Positions 37,255 through 44,433 of a stretch of DNA of 64,000 bases are shown here, piece by piece. The DNA lies in assembly GCF_009936275.1 (NCBI RefSeq), contig NZ_AP019797.1:611501-675500 (forward strand), written 5' to 3'. The position numbers and the translations under genes were made by a program. The notes beneath the pieces were generated by a model. It saw nothing but the letters and a program-made list of their open reading frames with translations, was not told the DNA's origin and searched no databases. Source of the DNA: Rhodothermus marinus. Lineage in GTDB: Bacteria; Bacteroidota; Rhodothermia; Rhodothermales; Rhodothermaceae. Positions within the stretch are counted from its first letter, which is position 1, and every line of letters begins with the position of its first letter.

Positions 37255-37563
37255 ATGAAAACCCAGATCCCTGAACTTGAAAGGCTACGGCAACAGCTGC
37301 GCGTATTGCTGCCCGAATTGCGAGAGCGGTTTGGCGTTGTTTCGCTGGCGCTGTTCGGATCGTACGTGCGGGGACAGGCCGGGGCTGAAAGCGATCTGGA
37401 CGTGTTGGTCGAGCTGGACGAGCGGCCTTTCAGTCTGCTACAGTTCATTGAGCTTGAACAGTGGCTGAGCGATCGACTGGGCGTGCGTGTGGATCTGGTA
37501 GAGAAAAGTGCACTTAAAGAGGAACTCAGACCTTTCATTTTGCAGGAAGCCGTACCGATATGA
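37255..37563 (+). CDS. MNT-type minimal nucleotidyltransferase without HEPN partner
   Basis: A 102-residue protein with the polymerase-beta nucleotidyltransferase core FGSYVRGQAGAESDLDVLVEL (G-S then D-x-D) and a third acidic residue in RVDLVEK. It is the MntA-type antitoxin that modifies or neutralises a HEPN RNase. The HEPN gene that normally follows (often overlapping at ATGA) is missing. An ATG at 37560 opens only a short frame without HEPN similarity, and the 205 bp to vapB hold no recognisable gene, so the partner has been lost or replaced. Confidence 0.85.
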   Translation: MKTQIPELERLRQQLRVLLPELRERFGVVSLALFGSYVRGQAGAESDLDVLVELDERPFSLLQFIELEQWLSDRLGVRVDLVEKSALKEELRPFILQEAVPI

Positions 37564-37768
37564 CCGGAATTTATCGGCGTAGAAATGCACCGCCGTGTGC
37601 TTTGGGCTCAAAGAATGAGGCGTGGTCGCGGGATTCCGTGCATATGCACCATGATGGTGATCTGTGCGTCGGTGGCGCCATCAAGAAAGCTCAGGCGCAA
37701 CACCGGGGAACCCGATGACCCAATGGGTATAGCTCTCTTTCGCGTTACACATCAACCGACAGGGCGTG

Positions 37769-37981
37769 ATGCGAACAAGCATCGAAATTGATGACGAACT
37801 GATGCGGGAAGTCCTCCGCGTAACAGGCCTGAAGACAAAGCGCGAGGCGGTGGAACTGGGGCTACGGACATTGCTGCGCCTCAAACAGCAGGAGCGCATT
37901 AAAGACTTCCGGGGTAAGCTCCGTTGGGAAGGAGATCTGGATGTCCTGCGTACCGACCGGCCGGAGCATGATCGTGGTTGA
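37769..37981 (+). CDS. vapB: VapB-type antitoxin
   Basis: A 70-residue protein starting at the ATG at 37769 (MRTSIEIDDELMREVLRVTG). The ribbon-helix-helix-like N-terminus R-T-S-I-E-I-D-D-E-L and T-K-R-E-A-V-E-L-G-L-R-T-L-L are typical of VapB (DUF2191) antitoxins, which bind the operator. The C-terminus (L-R-W-E-G-D-L-D-V-L-R-T-D-R) is the toxin-wrapping tail. It overlaps the toxin gene by 14 nt. Confidence 0.9.
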   Translation: MRTSIEIDDELMREVLRVTGLKTKREAVELGLRTLLRLKQQERIKDFRGKLRWEGDLDVLRTDRPEHDRG

Positions 37982-38359
37982 CTCCAGCGTCTGGATTGAT
38001 TACTTCAACGGTCGCGCCACCCCGCAAACCGACCGGCTGGACGCGTTGCTGGGGGTCGAACCACTGGCCATCGGCGACGTCATGCTGGTTGAGGTGCTGC
38101 AGGGATTTCGTCGCGAGGCCGACTATCAGACGGCGCGGTCGTTGCTGTTATCGCTGACGGTCTTCGAAATGCTGGGCGTATCGTATGCGTTGCGCAGTGC
38201 CGAAAATTATCGCCGGCTTCGTCGCCAGGGTATTACGATTCGGAAGACCATCGACGTAATTATCGCCACGTATTCCATTGAAAAGGGCACGCGCTGTTGT
38301 TTTCTGATCGGGATTTTCTTCCGTTTGTCGAACATCTGGGCCTGCAGATGGTCGTGTAA
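37968..38359 (+). pseudogene. vapC: VapC PIN-domain toxin, frameshifted near the 3' end
   Basis: The frame from the ATG at 37968 (MIVVDSSVWIDYFNG) gives a PIN domain with Asp5 and the TIRKTIDVIIATYSIEKG block. Then the reading frame changes: the expected ending GHALLFSDRDFLPFVEHLG is encoded in the +1 frame and stops at 38357-38359. One base is missing within the AAAAGGG run at 38281-38287. The last PIN acidic residue (in SDRD) lies beyond the break, so the in-frame product should be inactive as an RNase. In the shifted frame the protein instead runs on into the nucleotidyltransferase gene. A sequencing error cannot be excluded. Confidence 0.85.
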
Positions 38360-38411
38360 CGCCGACGTGCCCTCAGGCGGGTCCGAACGTCGGGGAGGTA
38401 TCAGAAGCAAT

Positions 38412-38732
38412 ATGGATCCCGGCACGACAACGCTTCCATTTCATGCGGAGATCGACCTGGCCGAGGTTCGGCGTATCCTCCGTGAGCATCTGGCCGGGCT
38501 TCCGGTACGCATCTATCTTTTCGGCTCGTTTGCCCGGGGCACGCCACACCGCGGCTCCGATATTGACGTGGCTGTCTGGTCGGAGCAGCCTATCGATCGG
38601 GAACGCTGGATTGCGCTGCGGGATGCGCTTGAATCTGCAAACATACTTTTCAAGGTGGATCTGGTCGATCTGTCAGAAGTAGATCCAGCTTTTCGTGAAC
38701 GAGTGCTCCGAGAAGGAATTCCATGGAACTGA
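38412..38732 (+). CDS. MNT-type nucleotidyltransferase, antitoxin of HEPN pair
   Basis: A 106-residue protein starting at the ATG at 38412, with the core YLFGSFARGTPHRGSDIDVAVW and a third acidic strand (FKVDLVDLSEVD). It pairs with the HEPN gene that overlaps its last 10 nt. Because of the vapC frameshift the same frame is open back to vapC, so a VapC-MNT fusion could be made if vapC is translated in the unshifted frame. The separate start is favoured by family length. Confidence 0.85.
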   Translation: MDPGTTTLPFHAEIDLAEVRRILREHLAGLPVRIYLFGSFARGTPHRGSDIDVAVWSEQPIDRERWIALRDALESANILFKVDLVDLSEVDPAFRERVLREGIPWN

Positions 38733-39115
38733 ATCGCGTGCAGGAACGGCTTGCCGTGGCACGTCGTGCAGTGCGTACGCTTCAGGCGGTCCTTCAGGTG
38801 CAACCGGTCACCGACATTGTGCGCGATGCGGCTATTCAGCGATTCGCGTATTCGTTTGAAACAACCTGGAAAGCGGCGCAGCGCTATCTTCGCGTCTTTG
38901 AAGCGATCGAAGCGACCTCGCCACGACAGGTGATTCGAGCAGCTTTTCAAGCAGGATTGCTGGATGAGCCGGAAGCGCGCCAGGCTTGCATGACCGTACG
39001 CACCTACAACGAAGTGCTGGCCCGGGCGTTATTTGCCCGTCTGCAGGATTATGCGGTGCTCATGGATCGCTGGCTTCAGCGCATGGAGACCCGGCTGGAC
39101 ACGTCGCTTCTCTAA
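38723..39115 (+). CDS. HEPN-domain protein (nucleotidyltransferase substrate-binding type), degenerate active site
   Basis: A 130-residue four-helix HEPN protein of the HI0074/TIGR01987 type: RDAAIQRFAYSFETTWKAAQRYL, then SPRQVIRAAFQAGLLDEPE, and a final TYNEVLARALFARLQDYAVL. The RNase motif R-x4-H that normally precedes T-Y-N-E reads A-C-M-T-V-R, so both the catalytic Arg and His appear replaced. It may act as a scaffold or be a decayed toxin. Its start overlaps the nucleotidyltransferase end. Confidence 0.85.
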   Translation: MELNRVQERLAVARRAVRTLQAVLQVQPVTDIVRDAAIQRFAYSFETTWKAAQRYLRVFEAIEATSPRQVIRAAFQAGLLDEPEARQACMTVRTYNEVLARALFARLQDYAVLMDRWLQRMETRLDTSLL

Positions 39116-39188
39116 ACGGTCGGGATCCTTGGCCCGGCTCCGGGCGTGTGGCCGACAGAATGGTTAAGCGAGCTCAGTTACCGGACAC

Positions 39189-39767
39189 ATGGAAGCTCAG
39201 GATCGCATCAAGGCACAGCTCATGGACGCGGCCGACCTGGACCGCACGCTCGAACGCATGGCCCGGCAGATCATCGAACGGGCGGCGCTCGACGCGGGCG
39301 GCGAGGAGAAGCTGGCGCTGGTCGGCATGCAGACGCGCGGCGTGTATCTGGCGCGCCGCCTGCAGGAAAAAATTCAGAAGGCCGCCGGGCTGGAGGTGCC
39401 TGTCGGCATCCTCGACGTCACCATGTACCGCGACGACGTGCGGCTGCGGGTGCATCAGCCCGTGGTGCGTCCCACCCACATTCCCTTCGATGTGACGGGC
39501 CGCCACCTGGTGCTCATCGACGACGTGATCTATACGGGCCGTACGGCGCGGGCCGCGCTCGATGCGCTCATGGACCTGGGGCGCCCGGCCGCCGTCTACC
39601 TGCTGGTGATGATCGACCGGGGGCTGCGCGAATTACCCATCTGCCCGGACATCGTCGGCCGCCAGGTGCCCACGCTGCCCGGCGAGGAGGTGCGCGTGCG
39701 CCTGCGTGAGGTGGACGATCGCGAAGGCGTCTGGCTCGTGGAAACCGCCCCCACGTCGACTCCGTGA
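39189..39767 (+). CDS. pyrR: PyrR bifunctional pyrimidine regulator / uracil phosphoribosyltransferase
   Basis: A 192-residue PyrR. The PRPP-binding loop VLIDDVIYTGRTARAA is intact, the flexible-loop block VGILDVTMYRDDV is present and RGLRELPICPDIVGR is the C-terminal signature. In Gram-positives PyrR binds pyr mRNA leaders. Here no pyr biosynthetic gene or attenuator hairpin is adjacent, so the phosphoribosyltransferase activity may dominate. It is likely co-transcribed with the lipoprotein gene that follows. Confidence 0.92.
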   Translation: MEAQDRIKAQLMDAADLDRTLERMARQIIERAALDAGGEEKLALVGMQTRGVYLARRLQEKIQKAAGLEVPVGILDVTMYRDDVRLRVHQPVVRPTHIPFDVTGRHLVLIDDVIYTGRTARAALDALMDLGRPAAVYLLVMIDRGLRELPICPDIVGRQVPTLPGEEVRVRLREVDDREGVWLVETAPTSTP

Positions 39768-39886
39768 TTTTTGGTCGGAATCTCAAAGAAACGAAGCCGC
39801 GCGCTCTGGATCTTTACAAGCCCTGCCAGGCATCGCCGATTGGGCGGTGCGGCCGTCTTTGTCTGGAGAAAGGAACCGAAACGGGA

Positions 39887-40249
39887 ATGACACGCTGGCA
39901 AAGTCTGGCGCGATGGAGCGGACGCCTCGGGCTGCTGCTGATGCTCGTGGTGGCCGGATGCGGGAAAGAGGAGCCGTCGGATAGCCCGGTAAAAGTCGAA
40001 GACTTTCGCTATCAGGAGCTGCCCGGCGGTACGCGGATCGTAACCGGCGTCGTGCGCAACCTGACCGACCAGCCCATCGCGAACCTGCAGCTCGAAATTG
40101 GCCTCTACGACCGGCACAATCGCCTGATCGGTACGATGCAGGTGCCCGTGCAGGACGTTCCACCGAAAGGACGCAAACGCTTCCGGCAACCACTCGACAC
40201 CGATCAGGACGTGCAGGGCGCCCGTGTGCGCAGCGTGCTCGTGCTCTGA
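39887..40249 (+). CDS. FxLYD-domain lipoprotein
   Basis: A 120-residue protein starting at the ATG at 39887 (MTRWQSLARWSGRLGLLL...), with a lipobox VAGC and an FxLYD-type beta domain: V-x-G-V-V-R-N-L-T-D-Q-P-I-A-N-L-Q-L-E-I-G-L-Y-D-R-H-N-R-L-I-G-T. The start gives a lipoprotein signal; the longer frame is not plausible. It is an envelope protein of unknown role, between pyrR and gntK (3 nt before gntK). Confidence 0.75.
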   Translation: MTRWQSLARWSGRLGLLLMLVVAGCGKEEPSDSPVKVEDFRYQELPGGTRIVTGVVRNLTDQPIANLQLEIGLYDRHNRLIGTMQVPVQDVPPKGRKRFRQPLDTDQDVQGARVRSVLVL

Positions 40250-40252
40250 GCC

Positions 40253-40756
40253 ATGGTGATCGTCGTCATGGGCGTCTCCGGCGCGGGCAAGACGACCGTG
40301 GGCCGCGCCCTGGCCGAAACGCTCGGCTGGCCGTTCTACGATGGCGACGACTTTCATCCGCCGGCCAACATCGAAAAAATGCGCCAGGGCGTGCCGCTCA
40401 CCGACGCCGACCGCCTGCCCTGGCTGGAGGCGCTTCGGGCACTGATCGCACGGCACCTGCAGGAAGGACGTCCGGCCGTCGTGGCCTGCTCGGCTCTGAA
40501 GCGCAGCTACCGCGACGTGCTACGCCGCGCCGGTGAGGGCGTCCGGTTCGTCCACCTGGCGGCCGACTACGAGACGATCCGCCGACGACTGGAGGCGCGG
40601 CGGGGGCATTTTTTCGACCCGAAGCTGTTGCAGAGCCAGTTCGACGACCTCGAAGCGCCCGACGCCGACGAAGCGCTGATTCTCGAGGCCACCCGACCCG
40701 TAAGCGAGCTGGTGCGTGCGATCGTCACGCGGTGGAATCTGCAGGGCCGTCGCTGA
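40253..40756 (+). CDS. gntK: Gluconokinase
   Basis: A 167-residue kinase phosphorylating gluconate to 6-phosphogluconate. P-loop VMGVSGAGKTTVGRALAE, the gluconokinase blocks YDGDDFHPPANIEKM and LTDADRLPWL, CSALKRSYRDVLR and GHFFDPKLLQSQFDDLE are all present. It converges end-to-end with the gluconate permease gene on the other strand (4 bp between stops), so the two form a functional pair without sharing a transcript. Confidence 0.95.
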   Translation: MVIVVMGVSGAGKTTVGRALAETLGWPFYDGDDFHPPANIEKMRQGVPLTDADRLPWLEALRALIARHLQEGRPAVVACSALKRSYRDVLRRAGEGVRFVHLAADYETIRRRLEARRGHFFDPKLLQSQFDDLEAPDADEALILEATRPVSELVRAIVTRWNLQGRR

Positions 40757-40760
40757 GCGG

Positions 40761-42101
40761 CTACACCACCAGACTGAGCAGCAGCACCACGATCAGGCCA
40801 CTCACGCCGAGAATCGTTTCCAGCACGGTCCACACGCGGAGCGTGTCGGCCTCCGAAAGGTCCAGGTAGCGGCTCACCAGCCAGAAGCCCGAGTCGTTCA
40901 CGTGCGAAAAGGCCGTGGCCCCGGCGGCGATGGCGAGCGTGGTCAGGGCCAGCAGGGGTTGCGAATAGGTGCCGGTCTGCACGACCGGCGCGATCAGTCC
41001 GGCGGCCGTCACCATCGACACGGTGGCCGAGCCCTGCGCCACGCGGGCGGCCAGTGCGATCCCGAAGGCGAGCACGACCAGCGGAAGCCGCGAGGCAGCC
41101 AGTTGCTCGGCCAGCGCCTGCCCGACGCCGGTTTCGACAAGCACGCGGCTGAGCACCCCGCCCGCGCCGGTCACCAGCAGGATCAGGCCCACCGGCTCCA
41201 GCGCCTTCGAGACGATCTGCTGCACGGTGCGCATCGGGTAGCCCAGCCGCACGCCCAGCAGGTAGCAGGCCAGCAATGTGCCCAGCACGAGCGCCGTGAA
41301 CGGGTGTCCGAGCAGCCGGAGCGGCGGCCGCAGGGCATGATCTTCGGGTAGGAAGGCGCCGGCCGCCGTGCCCATCAGGATCAGCGCCAGCGGCACCAGA
41401 ATCACGCTCAGCGCCTGAAGGAACGAGGGCAGGGGGCGGGTTTCATCCGTCGCTTCGTCGAACAGATGGGCCGGGACGGGCACGTGCAGCCGGGCAGCCA
41501 TCCAGCGTCCGAAGACGATGCCGCCCAGGATCGTGGCGGGCAGCCCCACGATCACACCGAACAGAATGACCCAGCCCAGGTCGGCGCCCAGCAGACCGGC
41601 CACGGCGACCGGACCAGGCGTCGGCGGCACGAAGCTGTGCGCCACGGCGATGCCGGCCGCCAGCGGGAGGGCGTAGTAGAGCAGCGAGCGACCCGTGCGA
41701 TGCGCCAGGCTGTAGACGAGCGGCAGGAGCAGGATCAGCGCCACATCGAAGAAGACCGGAATGGCCACCAGAAAGCCCGTCAGCGCCAGCGCCCAGGGTG
41801 CCCGGTGCTCGCCGAAGCGGTCGAGCAGCGAGCGGGCGATACGGGCCGTGCCGCCGCTGTGCTGGAGCAGTTCCCCGATCATGGCGCCCAGCCCGATCAC
41901 CACGGCGATGTAACCCAGCGTGCTGCCCATGCCTTCGCGCAGCACATCGGCCACGCGCTCGGGCGGGATGCCGCCGAGCAGGGCCACGAGCAGGCTGGTC
42001 AGCAACAGCGCCACGAAGGCGTGCAGGCGCACGAGCAACACCAGGATGAGGAGCACGGCGACGGCCAGCAATACCAGGCCGGTCAGGGCAAGCGTGTTCA
42101 T
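40761..42101 (-). CDS. gntP: Gluconate:H+ symporter, GntP family
   Basis: A 446-residue membrane protein with about twelve helices and GntP-family blocks: LGGIPPERVADVLREGMGST near the N-terminus, ALPLAAGIAVAHSFVPPTPGP in the middle and HVNDSGFWLVSRYLDLSE near the end. It imports gluconate for the convergent gluconokinase. The 114 bp upstream to the coiled-coil gene shows no clear motif. Confidence 0.92.
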   Translation of the reverse strand: MNTLALTGLVLLAVAVLLILVLLVRLHAFVALLLTSLLVALLGGIPPERVADVLREGMGSTLGYIAVVIGLGAMIGELLQHSGGTARIARSLLDRFGEHRAPWALALTGFLVAIPVFFDVALILLLPLVYSLAHRTGRSLLYYALPLAAGIAVAHSFVPPTPGPVAVAGLLGADLGWVILFGVIVGLPATILGGIVFGRWMAARLHVPVPAHLFDEATDETRPLPSFLQALSVILVPLALILMGTAAGAFLPEDHALRPPLRLLGHPFTALVLGTLLACYLLGVRLGYPMRTVQQIVSKALEPVGLILLVTGAGGVLSRVLVETGVGQALAEQLAASRLPLVVLAFGIALAARVAQGSATVSMVTAAGLIAPVVQTGTYSQPLLALTTLAIAAGATAFSHVNDSGFWLVSRYLDLSEADTLRVWTVLETILGVSGLIVVLLLSLVV

Positions 42102-42215
42102 GGTCAGCGAAGCGCGGGTGAACCGAAGCGTTCCAAGATCGAAGCGCCCCCGCGCAAATGCAAGGGAAAGAAAAGCGCGGCGTGATCCGAAAAAGAAAAC
42201 GAGCCGTGGCGAGGA

Positions 42216-43286
42216 TCAGGGCTCCGGCGACAGCACGTGGCCATCGGTAACGCACCAGACCCCGCGCTGCGCGGCCAGCGCCTGCACGTCGGTCGGAAGC
42301 GTCTCGCCGGCCACAGCGGCAATGACCGGCCGCTCGGTCGCCCGTGCCAGCGCCTGCGCCCGGTCCACGGCCCGGCGCACGTCGTCTTCGGAAATCAGCC
42401 CGGAAATCTCGGCCACCAGGTACATGTCCTGTTCTTCGCGGCGGCCCTGCAGCACCAGATCGGCCAGGAGCAGGTCGCGCCGGTCCGCTTCGGTGAGGCG
42501 TCCGGCTTCCAGCGCTTCGTCCAGGAGCTGCACCAGTTGCTCGCTGCTGAGCACCCGGATGCGCGACAGGATCGGCGCAAAGTAGGCGTGCGCCCGCTCC
42601 CGATAGCGACTTTCCAGAAAGCCACCCCAGACTTTCGACAGGCGGTCTTCCGTCTTTTCCAGACGTTTTTCGACTCCGTCCAGCCGGATTTCTACGTGCT
42701 CCAGGCGTTTTTCGACATGCTCCAGCCGTTTTTCCACCCGCTCCAGGCGCTTTTCGACGCGCTCCAGTCGGGCTTCTGCACGCTGGAGGCGTTCTTCGGC
42801 TTTGCGCTGGGCTTCGATGAGCTGTGCAACGGTGGCCTCCAGGCGGTCAAGCCGTTCTTCGGCGCGGCGATGCGCTTCGACGAGTTGGGCGACGGTAGCC
42901 TCCAGGCGGTCGAGCCGTTCTTCGGCTTTGCGCTGGGCTTCGATGAGTTGGGCGACGGTGGTCTCCAGACGCTCAAGCCGTTCTTCGGCTTTGCGCTGGG
43001 CTTCGACGAGCTGGGCGACGGTGGTCTCCAGGCGCTCGAGCCGTTCTTCGACGTGCTGGAGGCGTTCTTCGGCCTTGCGCTGGGCTTCGACGAGCTGGGC
43101 GACGGTGGCCTCCAGGCGCTCGAGCCGTTCTTCGGCGCGGCGGTGCGCTTCGATGAGCTGCTGCACCAGTTCGGGAAGGCGGAGCAGTTCTTCGCTCAGG
43201 ACGAGCCGGCGCAGCTCGGCCCGCCACTCCGGATGGGCCTCCAGGAGTCGAACGAGGTCGTGAAAGTCCTGAATTTCGAAAGGCAT
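42216..43286 (-). CDS. Long coiled-coil protein with DUF3782/nuclease-like C-terminus
   Basis: A 356-residue protein. Residues about 45-220 are tandem coiled-coil repeats, first a 21-residue unit (E-E-R-L-E-R-L-E-x-T-V-A-Q-L-V-E-A-Q-R-K-A) and then pure heptads (K-R-L-E-H-V-E). The C-terminal 130 residues (VWGGFLESRYRERAHAYF ... DLLLADLVLQGR ... YLVAEISGLIS ... PVIAAVAGE) match the DUF3782-type proteins common in thermophiles, which are thought to carry a PD-(D/E)xK-like fold. No signal peptide or membrane helix is seen. The function is unknown. Confidence 0.75.
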   Translation of the reverse strand: MPFEIQDFHDLVRLLEAHPEWRAELRRLVLSEELLRLPELVQQLIEAHRRAEERLERLEATVAQLVEAQRKAEERLQHVEERLERLETTVAQLVEAQRKAEERLERLETTVAQLIEAQRKAEERLDRLEATVAQLVEAHRRAEERLDRLEATVAQLIEAQRKAEERLQRAEARLERVEKRLERVEKRLEHVEKRLEHVEIRLDGVEKRLEKTEDRLSKVWGGFLESRYRERAHAYFAPILSRIRVLSSEQLVQLLDEALEAGRLTEADRRDLLLADLVLQGRREEQDMYLVAEISGLISEDDVRRAVDRAQALARATERPVIAAVAGETLPTDVQALAAQRGVWCVTDGHVLSPEP

Positions 43287-43375
43287 GGCCTGTCGTTGAA
43301 GGACCTGCTGGCCCGCCAGATACGCACGCGTTGGGGGACGGTTTCGGATCGCGGTGGGGTCGCATCCTGGTGTGG

Positions 43376-43523
43376 GATCGCTGATTTACCGGTGCATGCG
43401 GGTACCACACCCCGTGTGGCGGACGTGATCCGGCGGGTATGATCGGGCGGACACAGGGGTCCGCCCCTACGGGATAGGGAAAACGTCAAAGATCTGTAGG
43501 GGCGCACACAGGTGCGCCCCGGA
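43376..43523 (+). repeat. Dispersed MITE-like element, copy D
   Basis: It begins ggatcgctgatttaccggtg with GGTGCATG at 43391-43398. It includes both palindromes (gggcggacacaggggtccgc and ggggcgcacacaggtgcgcc) and ends near 43523, where the right terminal repeat is missing. A further weaker hairpin of similar type follows at about 43552-43576. Confidence 0.85.
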
Positions 43524-43870
43524 TTGTTTGGGATGGGCGCGATGTTCTGGGGCAAACACATGGGGCCGCCCCTACCGGAGTGGACGTTGGGGGTGGCGAT
43601 TCGTTTTGAACAGGGCCGGTTTCCTATCGTAACGCCTGGATACGGCCGCTTTCGATTCATACGGGCTTGAAAAAACGCATTTCTATCAGAAACGGGCCTT
43701 CGGGGGAAAGAGGACCGGGGTGCTGGCACGGCGTGTGTACCCGGCACCGATCGGCTTTCGGGGAGATGCGCGGCCGGGCAGGGCGCGCCGCCCGCGGCGC
43801 TTAAGCATCCGAAGCGGCCGCCGATACTTCCCGGGAGACCTGTCCAGACGAAAACCCGAACCAACATCCA
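43524..43870 (+). other. Leader region upstream of the pilus-like locus
   Basis: Together with copy D this makes a 609-bp gene-free stretch. It is GC-rich, with several self-complementary blocks (for example gcgccgcccgcggcgc near 43786), and should contain the promoter of the pilin operon. No known riboswitch pattern was recognised. Confidence 0.4.
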
Positions 43871-43889
43871 TTAACCAAACCAACGGAGG
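43871..43889 (+). promoter_or_regulatory. Shared 14-nt leader plus Shine-Dalgarno, pilin-like gene 1
   Basis: TTAACCAAACCAAC followed by GGAGG, 6 nt before the ATG. The identical 14 nt precede the fourth pilin-like gene (52239-52252), which points to a common ancestor or a shared translational control site. Confidence 0.6.
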
Positions 43890-43895
43890 CTCGTT

Positions 43896-44372
43896 ATGGG
43901 TCAGCAACAGCTTCTGCTCCTCGTGCTCGGCATGGTGATCGTCGGGATCGCCGTTGTCGCCGGCATCCAGGCCTTCTCGGAGGGGCGTCAGAAAGCCGCT
44001 ACCGATGCAGCCGTGAGCGATGCGCTGCGTATCGCTACCGACCTGCAGGCATGGGCTATGAAGCCCGAAGCTTTTGGTGGAGGTGGAGGTGATCTTCAGA
44101 AAGGAGGTGAAGACGTAACTTTTGCAGATCTGGGATATCCAGAAAAGGGAGATGGTGCATATGGATATGCAGACGATAATATCTACATAACTCCTAACGG
44201 ATGCTTTGAGCTTACAATTGATAACGCTGCTTCTGTACAGGCTACCATTGATGCTTACGAGTCCTTGGATGGGACTGAGTGCGGTGGTACGCACTACGCG
44301 CAGGTCAAAATTACGGGCACTGATGTGGGGGATGTGACGACGGTGGTTAACCCTGGCTCTAACTCTGGCTAA
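43896..44372 (+). CDS. Pilin-like subunit 1 with AT-rich variable head
   Basis: A 158-residue protein. It begins MGQQQLLLLVLGMVIVGIAV, one uninterrupted hydrophobic helix starting at residue 5, followed by a charged helix (FSEGRQKAATDAAVSDALRIATDLQAW) as in type IV pilins. There is no long leader, no [GA]-F-T-L-I-E and no Glu5; if a prepilin peptidase cuts, it must do so after Gly2. The C-terminal head (from about residue 62) has a Gly run, many Asp/Tyr and two Cys. It is encoded in much more AT-rich DNA than the 5' half. As first gene of the locus it is probably the major fibre subunit. Confidence 0.75.
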   Translation: MGQQQLLLLVLGMVIVGIAVVAGIQAFSEGRQKAATDAAVSDALRIATDLQAWAMKPEAFGGGGGDLQKGGEDVTFADLGYPEKGDGAYGYADDNIYITPNGCFELTIDNAASVQATIDAYESLDGTECGGTHYAQVKITGTDVGDVTTVVNPGSNSG

Positions 44373-44433
44373 TTCAGTAAGTCTTAGAGCGCTTAAAGAG
44401 GCTTCATAAGGATCTTGAATCCTTTCAAAAACC

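Noticed and set aside
37585-37791. Small gene between the lone nucleotidyltransferase and vapB
   Set aside because: No similarity to HEPN or other toxins; overlaps the vapB start region.
44408-44424. Attenuator hairpin between subunit 1 and the ligase gene
   Set aside because: Only a 6-bp stem with a weak T-tract; too small to call.
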